64,000 nt of DNA, taken from contig JAALGY010000012.1 of assembly GCA_032358165.1 (NCBI GenBank), positions 372,001 to 436,000 of the forward strand, read 5' to 3'. Positions 43,684 through 54,147 of this stretch are shown piece by piece. The notes under the pieces are model-generated. The model did no database searches. It was given only the letters and a program-made list of their open reading frames with translations, and was not told where the DNA came from. Both the position numbers and the translations under genes were made by a program. Origin of the DNA: Diplosphaera chodatii. Taxonomy: Eukaryota; Chlorophyta; Trebouxiophyceae; Prasiolales; Stichococcaceae. How positions within the stretch are numbered: the first letter of the stretch is position 1; every line of letters begins with the position of its first letter.

Positions 43684-44169
43684 TAGGTCATGGCAACGAT
43701 GCTGCAATGCAAGTGCGGCGCGCTGGGCGGAGGCCGCTCTGCCGATGCTAGCGGCAGCAAAAGAACTACGACTGGAAATGTCAACCCCCAAATATGTAAA
43801 CGAGTCCAGCACTTCGATGGGAGCATGCATGTAGGTGAGAACCGGTGGTGCCGCAGCCTGGGCTGCGTACACCACGACCTTAGTCTTCTTCACGTTGACG
43901 GTGAGGCGCCACCGCTTGCAGTACGACTCCAGCAGGTCGAGCTGCGCCTGCAGGCCGCGTACGGATGTGGACACCAGGTCCAGATCATCTGCATAGAAGA
44001 GGGCAGGTGCCTGCACACCACACAGGGTGGGCAGGTCCAGGTCCGCGCCGGCGGCCTCCAGCTCCGCTTGGAAATCGTCAATGTAAATTCCGAAAAGGGT
44101 TGGAGATAGTGGACATCCCTGCTTAACCCCCAGAGTGCTCTGAAATGTGTCGGACATTCCCCCCTCAAA
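43684..44169 (-). mobile_element. LINE-A RT fragment
   Basis: Minus-strand ORF2 from AQRAALALQHRCHD back to GGMSDTFQST, interrupted at 44169 by a plus-strand LINE-A; continues at 45226. Confidence 0.8.
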
Positions 44170-45225
44170 CAGCACTGCAGCTACACTTGTTCGATGCACT
44201 AGTACGTCCTGTTATGCTTTATGGTGTCGAAACATGGGGACCGGGGGCGTTGTGCGGTAGTGGCATGGACACTTGTGAGCTTGTCCATCGGAAGTTTCTT
44301 CGGTCTGTTCTTGGAGTGCGTACAGGCACTCCCAACGTGGCGGTGTTGGGGGAGCTTGGGCGGTTCCCGGTGGCACACACGGCAACGCTGGCCATCTGCC
44401 GGTTCTGGAATCGGCTGGTCGCGATGCCGGACACACGCCTCACCAAGCAGGCATTCCTGGAGAACTGTGCTCTGGCCACCCGGCCGGGGCGCAGCAAGAC
44501 CAGCTCAGCATGCTGGGCTGCCCAGGTGTGCTCGTTCCTGCACTTCATGTCACCCATCGTTGACGGCGTGCCGCAGCGCATTGACACTTCGGTTGGTTGT
44601 CCAGTGCGACACACCTGGCATGCCGCCGCCAGCTGGCACCAATTTCGCATGCTGTGCAACTGCGCACGCGAGCGACCTGCGCAAAGTGCGTGAGTGGCTG
44701 GGAGTCAGGGGCCCTGTGAACGGTGACAACTACCAGCTGGCCGGCTACTTGCAGGCAGTCGCCTCCAAGACCGGTCGTCGGCGGTTAGCACAGTTTCGGA
44801 TGGGCAGTCACATGCTGGGGGTGGAAACAGGGAGGTGGCAGCGTCTGCCGCGGGCAGAGCGGCTGTGTCAGCGGTGTAGCTGCGGCGTGGTGGATGATGA
44901 GGCGCACATGGTCTGGGGGTGTCCTGCTCTAGTAGATCAGAGGGTGCAGCATTCTGAGCTGTTTCAGGACAGCAACATCACCTCAGTGGCGGACTTTATG
45001 CAACAAGATGCCGGGCAACTGGCAGCCTTTTTGCGGGTTTGTCATGATCAATGTGCAGAGTTGGAGGGGTGTACATCCAACCGGGATTGAGTGGACCCAT
45101 TCTGTCAGCGGGGAGTGAACGGTTTCGGACACGACTCGTTGTGCATGTTGCTCTGGGTTATTCCGCCAGAGCCTGTGGCTAGGCCAAAATGGCCCACCGC
45201 CAGTATGTAATCAATGTCAATGTCA
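44170..45225 (+). mobile_element. LINE-A 3' copy with an indel-rich patch
   Basis: Inserted into the minus-strand LINE-A with loss of a few target bases (CTCAAAC...AGTGCCATGG). ORF2 C-terminus, stop at 45088-45090, 3' UTR complete. Between 44590 and 44680 about 30 extra bases are scattered through an otherwise recognisable stretch, unlike the clean substitutions elsewhere. Confidence 0.75.
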
Positions 45226-45340
45226 GTGCCATGGGCACATCAGCATACAGTGCCTGCACGCCCCTCAGAAACTCCCCATGCACCCCAATCCGCTGCAGCT
45301 TCTCCCAAAGCAAATCACGAGGTACAGTGTCGTATGCTTG
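45226..45340 (-). mobile_element. LINE-A RT fragment (continuation)
   Basis: Continues 43684-44169 with ORF2 codons for KKAYDTVPRDLLWEKLQRIG; cut at about 45340 by LINE-B. Confidence 0.75.
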
Positions 45341-46725
45341 ACCAGTGAGCTGTGTGGTCGGCGGGGTGGGCCGAGTTGCAAGGGTCAGTGGAGGATCGTG
45401 CGGGCGAGGTGGCGGCGGCAGTGGGGTGCTTGCCAAGGGTGCTGCGGCTGAGGCGTCTGCGGCGGGTGCAGGCTCACGTGGGCTGGTCGTCGTGGGCGGT
45501 GCTGTCGCTGGAGGGTCCGGACGGTGTGTGCCTGGCTGGCGAGGTGTATGGGGTGTGGCTGGTGGCACTGGCAGCGGAACGCTGCGAGTCGACTGCCGAG
45601 GCGGCAGTGGGGCGACGGGAAGGGCTGCCATGTCCGCCTGGTTGGTGTTCGCCTCGAGCGCTAGCCGCATGGTGGCATCAAGGGAGGCACGGATGACGGC
45701 AAGGTCCCCGCGTGCGACGGCAGCGAACTGGGGGTCGCCCTCGATGGCTGCCCGCAAGTCGTCAAGGGACCAGAGGCCAAGGGATGCAGCTCCGATGAGG
45801 TCGGCGTCGTGGGCGATAGGGTCAGCGATGGCACGTCGGCTGAAGAACAGGCGATCTCGCATGACGAGGCGGTGAGTGTGCTGCTGCTCTGGGTCCAGGT
45901 TGCGCCCAATCCCGATGCGGTGAGCAGCCGCGACGCCGTCGCGCAGGCGTGGCGGGAGCGATGGCACAGTGGCGATGTCGAGAGTGGATGCCATGATGGC
46001 AGGTCCGAGGCCCCAACGGTGAAGGGCTCGGGCTGGCGCGTCGGTGTGGGGGATGGAGGATGCCGGAGCTCGCATGAGGTGAAAGCCGTGAATGGATTTC
46101 CACACTGCTGGCGTCGGCTGGAACAGGCGGAACGCTCGCTTCGCTGCCAGGGCGGTGGCGAAGAGCTCAAGGGAGGGGGCGCCAGCGCCACCAGCTCGTC
46201 GGGAGAGGCCGCACACAAGTCGCTTCGGGTTGCAGTTGGCGGAGAGGGGTCGGTGTTGTAGCGATTGCAACTGATGTAGCCGTAGATGAGGGTGTTGAGC
46301 TTCGCCAGTTGGGTGGCTGTGAGGGAGTCGAAGCTGAGGAGGTGCACCAGCTGCGACTGCAGGTTCTGCTTGCCGACGTACGCCCGTCCAAAGAAGGAGA
46401 TGGCGTGCTTGGACCACTGCAGGACCGCCTTGCCGATAAGGCCGATCCGGGAGTTGATCTTGTGCTGGCGAGCGTCGATAGCGTCGCTGCCGCAGCCGAC
46501 GATGACGCCCAAGTGGTTGACATATGTGTGGTGTGGGGTCTATGTGATGCCGGTGGCGGCACTGGTGTGGGCGGGTTGCCGGGCAGCCGAGCCGAACAGC
46601 AGGGACTTGGTCTTGGTGGGGTTGAGCTGGGCGCCCGAGGCGGCAGCGAAGGCGGCAACAGGTCCTTCGATGATCTTGTCGCAGTCCGCTGCGGAGGCGG
46701 CGTGGATGGTGGTGTCGTCGGCGTG
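45341..46725 (-). pseudogene. LINE-B ORF2 fragment, from the RT active site to the Pro-rich linker
   Basis: Minus-strand. Reads HADDTTIHAASAADCDK through the thumb region to TPPTTQLTG. Contains a +/-1 frameshift at about 46250 (GAGAGGGGTCGG versus GAGAGGGGGTCGG at 35735) and a TAG after TGI at about 46539 where the copy at 36030 has TAC. Clearly non-functional. Confidence 0.75.
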
Positions 46726-47154
46726 CACACGGCAACGCTGGCCATCTGCCGGTTCTGGAATCGGCTGGTCGCGATGCCGGACACACGCCTCACCAAGCAG
46801 GCATTCCTGGAGAACTGTGCTCTGGCCACCCGGCCGGGGCGCAGCAAGACCAGCTCAGCATGCTGGGCTGCCCAGGTGTGCTCGTTCCTGCACTTCATGT
46901 CACCCATCGTTGACGGCGTGCCGCAGCGCATTGACACTTCGGTTGTCAGTGCACACCTGCAGCGCCGCACATTCGATGCTGTGAATGGCAACGACTTGCG
47001 CAAAGTGCGTGAGTGGCTGGGAGTCAGGGGCCCTGTGAACGGTGACAACTACCAGCTGGCCGGCTACTTGCAGGCAGTCGCCTCCAAGACCGGTCGTCGG
47101 CGGTTAGCACAGTTTCGGATGGGCAGTCACATGCTGGGGGTGGAGACAGGGAGG
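46726..47154 (+). mobile_element. LINE-A ORF2 fragment (C-terminal part)
   Basis: Plus-strand, from HTATLAICRFWNRL to MLGVETGR, fused at 47154/47155 to a more upstream LINE-A segment. The order of segments is non-collinear, so this is a junction between two copies. Confidence 0.75.
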
Positions 47155-49385
47155 AAGCACTGCAGGTACCTCGGGTAGTGGTGCTGCGCCACCTTTTGCC
47201 GACGGGAGCGAGCTCAACTCGCCCTTCACAGCCGGCGCCGTGCAACAGGCTATAGGAGCCCTGCGCGGAGGCAAAGCAACGGTGGGCCTGCTCAAATTGG
47301 ATGCTTTATCTGTTGCAGCGGCGCAGCTTGCACCTTGTCTTGCATCTGTTTTTAACGCTTGTCAAAGGGTGGCAGCGTTGCCAAGGGGCTGGGCTCTGTG
47401 CGGCATCACGCCGATTCACAAGGGGGGCGACACATCCGATCCGGGTAATTACCGTGGCATTGCTGTTGGCTCTTTATTGGCAAAGCTGTATGCTTGCATG
47501 CTTAACGAAAAGCTTATGAGGTGGACCGAGCAGCACCAGCTGCGCGCACGCGGACAAGCGGGCTTCCGCAAGGACCACCGCACCACCGATCAGACCTTCG
47601 TCGTTCGCACCCTCATTGAGAAGGCCAAGGCAGATAAGCAGCCTCTATACTCTTGCTTTGTCGATTTCAAGAAAGCATACGACACTGTACCTCGTGATTT
47701 GCTTTGGGAGAGGCTGCAGCGGATTGGGGTGCATGGGGAGTTTCTGAGGGGCGTGCAGGCACTGTATGCTGATGTGCCCATGGCACTGCAGTTTGAGGGG
47801 GGAATGTCCGACACATTTCAGAGCACTCTGGGGGTTAAGCAGGGATGTCCACTATCTCCAACCCTTTTCGGGATTTACATTGGATGGATAGCGGTAAGGG
47901 AAGTGCAAATAGCGATGGAAAAGGACCTTTGACCGGAAGGCTGTTTGTTGACATTGACGATTTCCAAGCGGAGCTGGAGGCTGCCGGCGCGGACCTGGAC
48001 CTGCCCACCCTGTGTGGTGTGCAGGCACCTGCCCTCTTCTATGCAGATGATCTGGACCTGGTGTCCACATCCGTACGCGGCCTGCAGGCGCAGCTCGACC
48101 TGCTGGAGTCGTACTGCAAACGCTGGCGCCTCACCGTCAACGTGAAGAAGACTAAGGTCGTGGTGTACGCAGCCCAGGCTGCGGCACCACCGGTTCTCAC
48201 CTACATGCATGCTCCCATCGAAGTGCTGGACTCGTTTACATATTTGGGGGTTGACATCTCCAGTCGTAGTTCTTTTGCTGCCGCTAGCATCGGCAGAGCG
48301 GCCTCCGCCCAGCGCGCCGCACTTGCATTGCAGCATCGTTGCCATGACCTGAGCTTGCATGACCCAGCACTGCAGCTGCACTTGTTCGATGCACTAGTAC
48401 GTCCTGTTATGCTTTATGGTGTCGAAACATGGGGACCGGGGGCGCTGTGCGGTAGTGGCATGGACACTTGTGAGCTTGTCCATCGGAAGTTTCTTCGGTC
48501 TGTTCTTGGAGTGCGTACAGGCACTCCCAACGTGGCGGTGTTGGGGGAGCTTGGGCGATTCCCGGTGGCACACACGGCAACGCTGGCCATCTGCCGGTTC
48601 TGGAATCGGCTGGTCGCGATGCCGGACACACGCCTCACCAAGCAGGCATTCCTGGAGAACTGTGCTCTGGCCACCCGGCCGGGGCGCAGCAAGACCAGCT
48701 CAGCATGCTGGGCTGCCCAGGTGTGCTCGTTCCTGCACTTCATGTCACCCATCGTTGACGGCGTGCCGCAGCGCATTGACACTTCGGTTGTCAGTGCACA
48801 CCTGCAGCGCCGCACATTCGATGCTGTGAATGGCAGCGACCTGCGCAAAGTGCGTGAGTGGCTGGGAGTCAGGGGCCCTGTGAACGGTGACAACTACCAG
48901 CTGGCCGGCTACTTGCAGGCAGTCGCCTCCAAGACCGGTCGTCGGCGGTTAGCACAGTTTCGGATGGGCAGTCACATGCTGGGGGTGGAAACAGGGAGGT
49001 GGCAGCGTCTGCCGCGGGCAGAGCGGCTGTGTCAGCGGTGTAGCTGCGGCGTGGTGGATGATGAGGCGCATATGGTCTGGGGTTGTCCAGCTCTAGTAGA
49101 TCAGAGGGTGCAGCATTCTGAGCTGTTTGAGGACAGCGACATCACCTCAGTGGCGGACTTTATGCAGCAAGATGCCGGGCAACTGGCAGCCTTTTTGCGG
49201 GTTTGTCATGATCATTGTGCGGAGTTGGAGGGGTGTACATCCAACCGGGCTTGAGTGGAACCATCCTGTCAGCGGGGAGTGAACGGTTTCGGACACGACT
49301 CGTTGTGCATGTTGCTCTGGGTTATTCCGCCAGAGCCTGTGGCTAGGCCAAAATGGCCCACCACCAGTATGTAATCAATGTCAAA
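47155..49385 (+). mobile_element. LINE-A copy from pre-RT region to 3' end
   Basis: Starts at STAGTSGSGAAPPFADG (a few residues before the RT) and runs through NYRGIAVGS, FVDFKKAYDTV, GVKQGCPLSP, FYADD and the finger to the stop at 49252-49254, then the 3' UTR. A 68-bp T-arm fragment at 47883-47950 shifts the frame. Apart from that, this is the second most complete LINE-A RT in the window. Confidence 0.8.
47883..47950 (-). mobile_element. T-arm element, 68-bp solo 3' end
   Basis: Reverse orientation; between ACATTG repeats (47877-47882, 47951-47956). Contains only the constant 3' portion (GGATGGATAGCGGTAAGG ... AAGGCTGTTTGTTG). Shows that 5'-truncated insertions occur and that the 3' 65 bp suffice. 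Confidence 0.8.
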
Positions 49386-49611
49386 AAGCAGGATGCCGGG
49401 CAACTGGCAGCCTTTTTGCGGGCTTGTCATGATCATTGTGCAGAGTTGGAGGGGAGTACATCCAACCGGGATCGAGTGGAACCATTCTGTCAGCGGGGAG
49501 TGAACGGTTTCGGACACGACTCGTTGTGCATGTTGCTCTGGGTTATTCCGCCAGAGCCTGTGGCTAGGCCAAAATGGCCCACCACCAGTATGTAATCAAT
49601 GTCAATGTCAA
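49386..49611 (+). mobile_element. LINE-A 3' end, 5'-truncated
   Basis: The last about 20 ORF2 codons plus the full 3' UTR with AATGTCAATGTCAATG tail, placed directly behind the tail of the previous copy. Confidence 0.8.
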
Positions 49612-51248
49612 TGGCAAGGGGGAGCAGCTCCGCCAAAGGGGAGGGCGATGGGTTGCACGGCACCAGCGGCGACCATGCGTCGAGTGAGGGCGGCAAGAGT
49701 CTGGAGCTGCATGATGTAGAGCAGTGACGAGGGGGGGCTGCCTTGGAGTGCGCCGCTGTTGATGGGAATGGGGTCGGTGGGGGCACCATTGACGCGGATG
49801 CGCCCAAGGGTGTCGGTCATAAAGAGGGCAGCCCAGCGCTGGGCGCCCTCTCCAAACCGCATGGCCTCCATGACCCTCAAGGTCCAGGCTCGGTCCATTC
49901 AGTCGAAGGCCTTGGCGAAGTCGAGGAAGAGCATGGCTCCATCGGTGTCATGGGTGGTGAGGAGGTCGGCGAGCTCGGTGTGGTTGAGGATGTTGTCGCC
50001 AATCCAGCGGCCGGGGAGGAAGCCAGTCTGTGTGGGGTCGATGGCGGGTCCAAGGGCGTGGGCGAGGCGGGTGGCAAAGGCGCGGGAGGCGATCTTGACG
50101 TCGGCGTTGATGCCTGCGATAGGTCGGCGGTTGGCGAGGTCGCGGGCATCGCCTCGCTTTGGGACGAGGGTGTAGTCGGAGGTGCGCTGACGAGGCGACA
50201 TGGTGGGCCGGGCACCAGCCGTGTGGCAGGCATTGAAGGCTCGTGTGAGAGGGAGGCCGAGCTTGTCCCAGAGTTGGACGTACAGCTCAGCTGGCAGGCC
50301 GTCCGGACCAGGACCTCCGGACCTCTTGCCGCGTTGTGCCGCGCGGGCGGCGGCCGTGAGCTCCTTGTGTGTGAGTGGCTCGTCGCAGGCGGCAGCATCG
50401 GCGGCAGCGACGGTGTTTGTTGTTTGTTTGTTTGTTTGTTTTTTACAAAGGGCGTCCAGACCAGAACCAAGCTCAAGAACAAGGCTCTGCGGCAAATGCG
50501 GCGTCTCACGTGCGAACGTGAGGGCGGCTGAGTATGTCATCAAAACGTTCTGTTCGAGATATGTCGATGGAGGACACTGAAACCACGAGGGAATGCAGGG
50601 CCCATGAGACCAGCGAAAGGCAATAGTCCCGATGAGGAAGGCTACCTAATGGTCGTACAAGTGCGGGGACCTAGCGGCGGCGGCAGCAATGCCACGCACT
50701 CGCGGCTAAGTCGCACCGCTGCGTGTCTATCACCCTAAAAAAGTCGTAACGTCTGTCTGTCCACGTGCCACGGCACCCGCGGGTAAACCCAGAAAACCCC
50801 GCGCAGACATGCAGGGACCGGTGAGGGTGTAGGTGAGGGTGAGCGGCGGTGGGAGTCCAGGATGGGACCGAAAGTGAAGGCGAAGGCGATGGCGGGCGCT
50901 GATAGGTGAGGTGTGAGGGTGTAGGTGAGGGTGAGCGGCGGTGGGAGTCCAGGATGGGACCGAAAGTGAAGGTGAAGGCGACGGCGGGTGCTGGTAGGTG
51001 AGGTGTGAGGGTGTAGGTGAGGGTGAGTGGCGGTGGGAGTCCAGGATGGGACCGAAAGTGAAGGTGAAGGCGATGACGGGTGCTGGCAGGTGAGGTGTGA
51101 AGCGACGGTGGTGTCGAGGGAGGCAAGGAGCTGGTCCTGAGCGGCGCGGCATGTTGGGCGGGCGGCGAAGTGGCGGGTGTAGTGGTCGGCGATGAGCTGT
51201 TGGGCGTGGGCGAGGCCGTCGGCCGTGTCAAGGCCGACATACATGCCA
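49612..51248 (-). pseudogene. LINE-B ORF2 RT fragment, split by a LINE-B 3' end
   Basis: Minus-strand RT domain: YVGLDTADGLAHAQQLIADH (51248 side), GKRSGGPGPDGLPAELY, the priming-loop region, FLDFAKAFD, TGA at 49899-49901, MDRAWTLRV and PINSGALQGSPPSSLL. It has 9 extra bases in the GKSPGPDG motif (GGACCTCCGGACC, 50312-50324). Interrupted at 50416-51100. Confidence 0.8.
50416..51100 (-). mobile_element. LINE-B 3' end (685 bp) inserted in LINE-B, 10-bp TSD
   Basis: AGCGACGGTG at 50406-50415 and 51101-51110. The insert holds the tail, the 3' stem-loop, the conserved 3' UTR (with an internal deletion) and three minisatellite units, in reverse orientation. Confidence 0.9.
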
Positions 51249-52203
51249 CTTCACTTTCGGTCCCGTCCTGGACTCCCACCGCCGCTCACCTTCGCCTACA
51301 CCCTCACACCTCACCTGCCAGCACCCGCCGTCGCCTTCACCTTCACTTTCGGTCCCATACCGGACTCCCACCGCCGCTCACCCTCACCTACACCCTCACA
51401 CCTCACCTGCCAGCACCCGCCGTCGCCTTCACCTTCACTTTCAGTCCCGTCCTGGACCCCCACCGCCACTCACCCTCACCTATACGCCCGTACCTCACCT
51501 GCCCAGTCAGCACTGGGCCAAGATCAAGAACAAGAGCAAGAGCAAGAGCAAGACCTTAGTAGCATGACAACACCTAGCAGCGGCCACCCGCGGAGCCCGC
51601 GCGGATGGGAGCACCTGCCTCAGAAGACCCTGGTGCCCGGTGTTGTGCATATCGGACAGCTTGCGGCGTTAGCCGCCAGCCCTCTGTTGTTTGCCAGCGC
51701 CAGCCCTCAGTCCCTTTGGGTTTGGTTGCTTTCACCAGCATGCACGGCGCCTCGCGGCGTATCCGGTCCCAGCGGGCCCAGAGCTCGGCGTACTTGTACG
51801 CAACCGGTCCCTGCATGTCTGCGCGGGGTTTTCTGGGTTTACCCGCGGGTGCCGTGGCACGTGGACAGACAGACGTTACGACATTCCTAGAGTGATAGAC
51901 CCGCAGCGGTGCGACTTCGCCGCGAGTGCGTGGCATTGCTGCCGCCGCCGCTAGGTCCCCGCACCTGTACGACCATTAGGTAGCCTTCCTCATCGGGACT
52001 ATTGCCTTTCGCTGGTCTCATGGGCCCTGCATTCCCTTGTGGTTTCAGTGTCCTCCATCGACATATTTCGAACATGATGTTTTGATGACATACTCAGCCG
52101 CCCTCACGTTCACACGTGAGAAGCCGCATTGTGCCGCAGAGCCTTGTTCTTGAGCTTGGTTCTGGTCTGGACGCCCTTTGTAATAAAAAAAAAAAAAAAA
52201 AAG
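51249..52203 (+). mobile_element. LINE-B 3' end with poly(A)-like tail
   Basis: Minisatellite (to about 51480), conserved 3' UTR, then CTTTGTAATAA followed by about 17 A. The tail is a pure A run instead of (CAAA)n, which may be a slippage variant or a different poly(A) state. Joins LINE-A coding sequence directly. Confidence 0.8.
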
Positions 52204-53465
52204 ACTAAGGTCGTGGTGTACGCAGCCCAGGCTGCGGCACCACCGGTTCTCACCTACATGCATGCTCCCATCGGAGTGCTGGACTCGTTTACCTATTTGG
52301 GGGTTGACATCTCAAGTCGTAGTTCTTTTGCAGCCGCTAGCATCGGCAGAGCGGCCTCCGCCCAGCGCGCCGCACTTGCATTGCAGCATCGTTGCCATGA
52401 CCTGAGCTTGCATGACCCAGCACTGCAGCTGCACTTGTTCGATGCACTAGTACGTCCTGTTATGCTTTATGGTGTCGAAACATGGGGTCCTGGGGCGTTG
52501 TGCGGTAGTGGCATTGACATTGATTACATACTGGTGGTGGGCCATTTTGGCCTAGCCACAGGCTCTGGCGGAATAACCCAGAGCAACATGCACAACGAGT
52601 CGTGTCCGAAACCGTTCACTCCCCGCTGACAGAATGGGTCCACTCAATCCCGGTTGGATGTACACCCCTCCAACTCTGCACATTGATCATGACAAACCCA
52701 AGTGGCATGGACACTTGTGAGCTTGTCCATCGGAAGTTTCTTCGGTCTGTTCTTGGTGTGCGCACAGGCACTCCCAACGTGGCGGTGTTGGGGGAGCTTG
52801 GGCGATTCCCGGTGGCACACACGGCAACGCTGGCCATCTGCCGGTTCTGGAATCGGCTGGTCGCGATGCCGGACACACGCCTCACCAAGCAGGCATTCCT
52901 GGAGAACTGTGCTCTGGCCACCCGGCCGGGGCACATCAAGACCAGCTCAGCATGCTGGGCTGCCCAGGTGTGCTCGTTCCTGCACTTCATGTCACCCATC
53001 GTTGACGGCGTGCCGCAGCGCATTGACACTTCGGTTGTCAGTGCACACCTGCAGCGCCGCACATTCGATGCTGTGAATGGCAGCGACTTGCGCAAAGTGC
53101 GTGAGTGGCTGGGAGTCAGGGGCCCTGTGAACGGTGACAACTACCAGCTGGCCGGCTACTTGCAGGCAGTCGCCTCCAAGACCGGTCGTCGGCGGTTAGC
53201 ACAGTTCCGGATGGGCAGTCACATGCTGGGGGTGGAGACAGGGAGGTGGCAGCGTCTGCCGCGGGCAGAGCGGCTGTGTCAGCGGTGTAGCTGCGGCGTG
53301 GTGGATGATGAGGCGCACATGGTCTGGGGGTGTCCAGCTCTAGTAGATCAGAGGGTGCAGCATTCTGAGCTGTTTCAGGACAGCGACATCACCTCAGTGG
53401 CGGACTTTATGCAGCAGGATGCCGGGCAACTGGCAGCCTTTCTGCGGGTTTGTCATGATCATTGT
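52204..53465 (+). mobile_element. LINE-A ORF2 3' half, split by a LINE-A tail
   Basis: From KTKVVVYAAQAAAPP to the finger, broken off within the last codons at CATGATCATTGT (53465). Interrupted at 52515-52700. Confidence 0.8.
52515..52700 (-). mobile_element. LINE-A 3' terminal 186 bp, 8-bp TSD
   Basis: AGTGGCAT at 52507-52514 and 52701-52708. The insert is the LINE-A 3' UTR and the last ORF2 codons in reverse orientation. Confidence 0.9.
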
Positions 53466-53962
53466 TGACATTGACATTGATTACATACTGGTGGTGGGCC
53501 ATTTTGGCCTAGCCACAGGCTCTGGCGGAATAACCCAGAGCAACATGCACAACGATTCGTGTCCGAAACCGTTCACTCCCCGCTGACAGAATGGTTCCAC
53601 TCAATCCCGGTTGGATGTACACCCCTCCAACTCTGCACATTGATCATGACAAACCCGCAAAAAGGCTGCCAGTTGCCCGGCATCTTGTTGCATAAAGTCC
53701 GCCACTGAGGTGATGTTGCTGTCCTGAAACAGCTCAGAATGCTGCACCCTCTGATCTACTAGAGCAGGACACCCCCAGACCATGTGCGCCTCATCCTCCA
53801 CCACGCCGCAGCTACACCGCTGACACAGCCGCTCTGCCAGCGGCAGACGCTGCCACCTCCCTGTTTCCACCCCCAGCATGTGACTGCCCATCCGAAACTG
53901 TGCTAACCGCCGACGACCGGTCTTGGAGGCGACTGCCTGCAAGTAGCCGGCCAGCTGGTAGT
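53466..53962 (-). mobile_element. LINE-A 3' fragment, about 497 bp
   Basis: 3' UTR plus ORF2 C-terminus (stop at 53601) in reverse orientation, inserted in the plus-strand LINE-A near its stop; a TTGT/TTTGT repeat flanks it. Confidence 0.75.
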
Positions 53963-54147
53963 TTGTGCAGAGTTGGAGGGGTGTACATCCAACCGGGATT
54001 GAGTGGACCCATTCTGTCAGCGGGGAGTGAACGGGGAGTAAACCCTGACACGACTCGTTGTGCATGTTGCTCTGGGTTATTCCGCCAGCGCCTGTGGCTA
54101 GGCCAAAATGGCCCACCACCAGTATGTAATCAATGTCAATGTCAATG
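53963..54147 (+). mobile_element. LINE-A 3' UTR (end of the split copy)
   Basis: Continues the copy broken at 53465 (GCAGAGTTGGAGGGGTG...), with a small duplication-like change (GGGGAGTAAACC) at about 54035, to the AATGTCAATGTCAATG tail. Confidence 0.75.
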
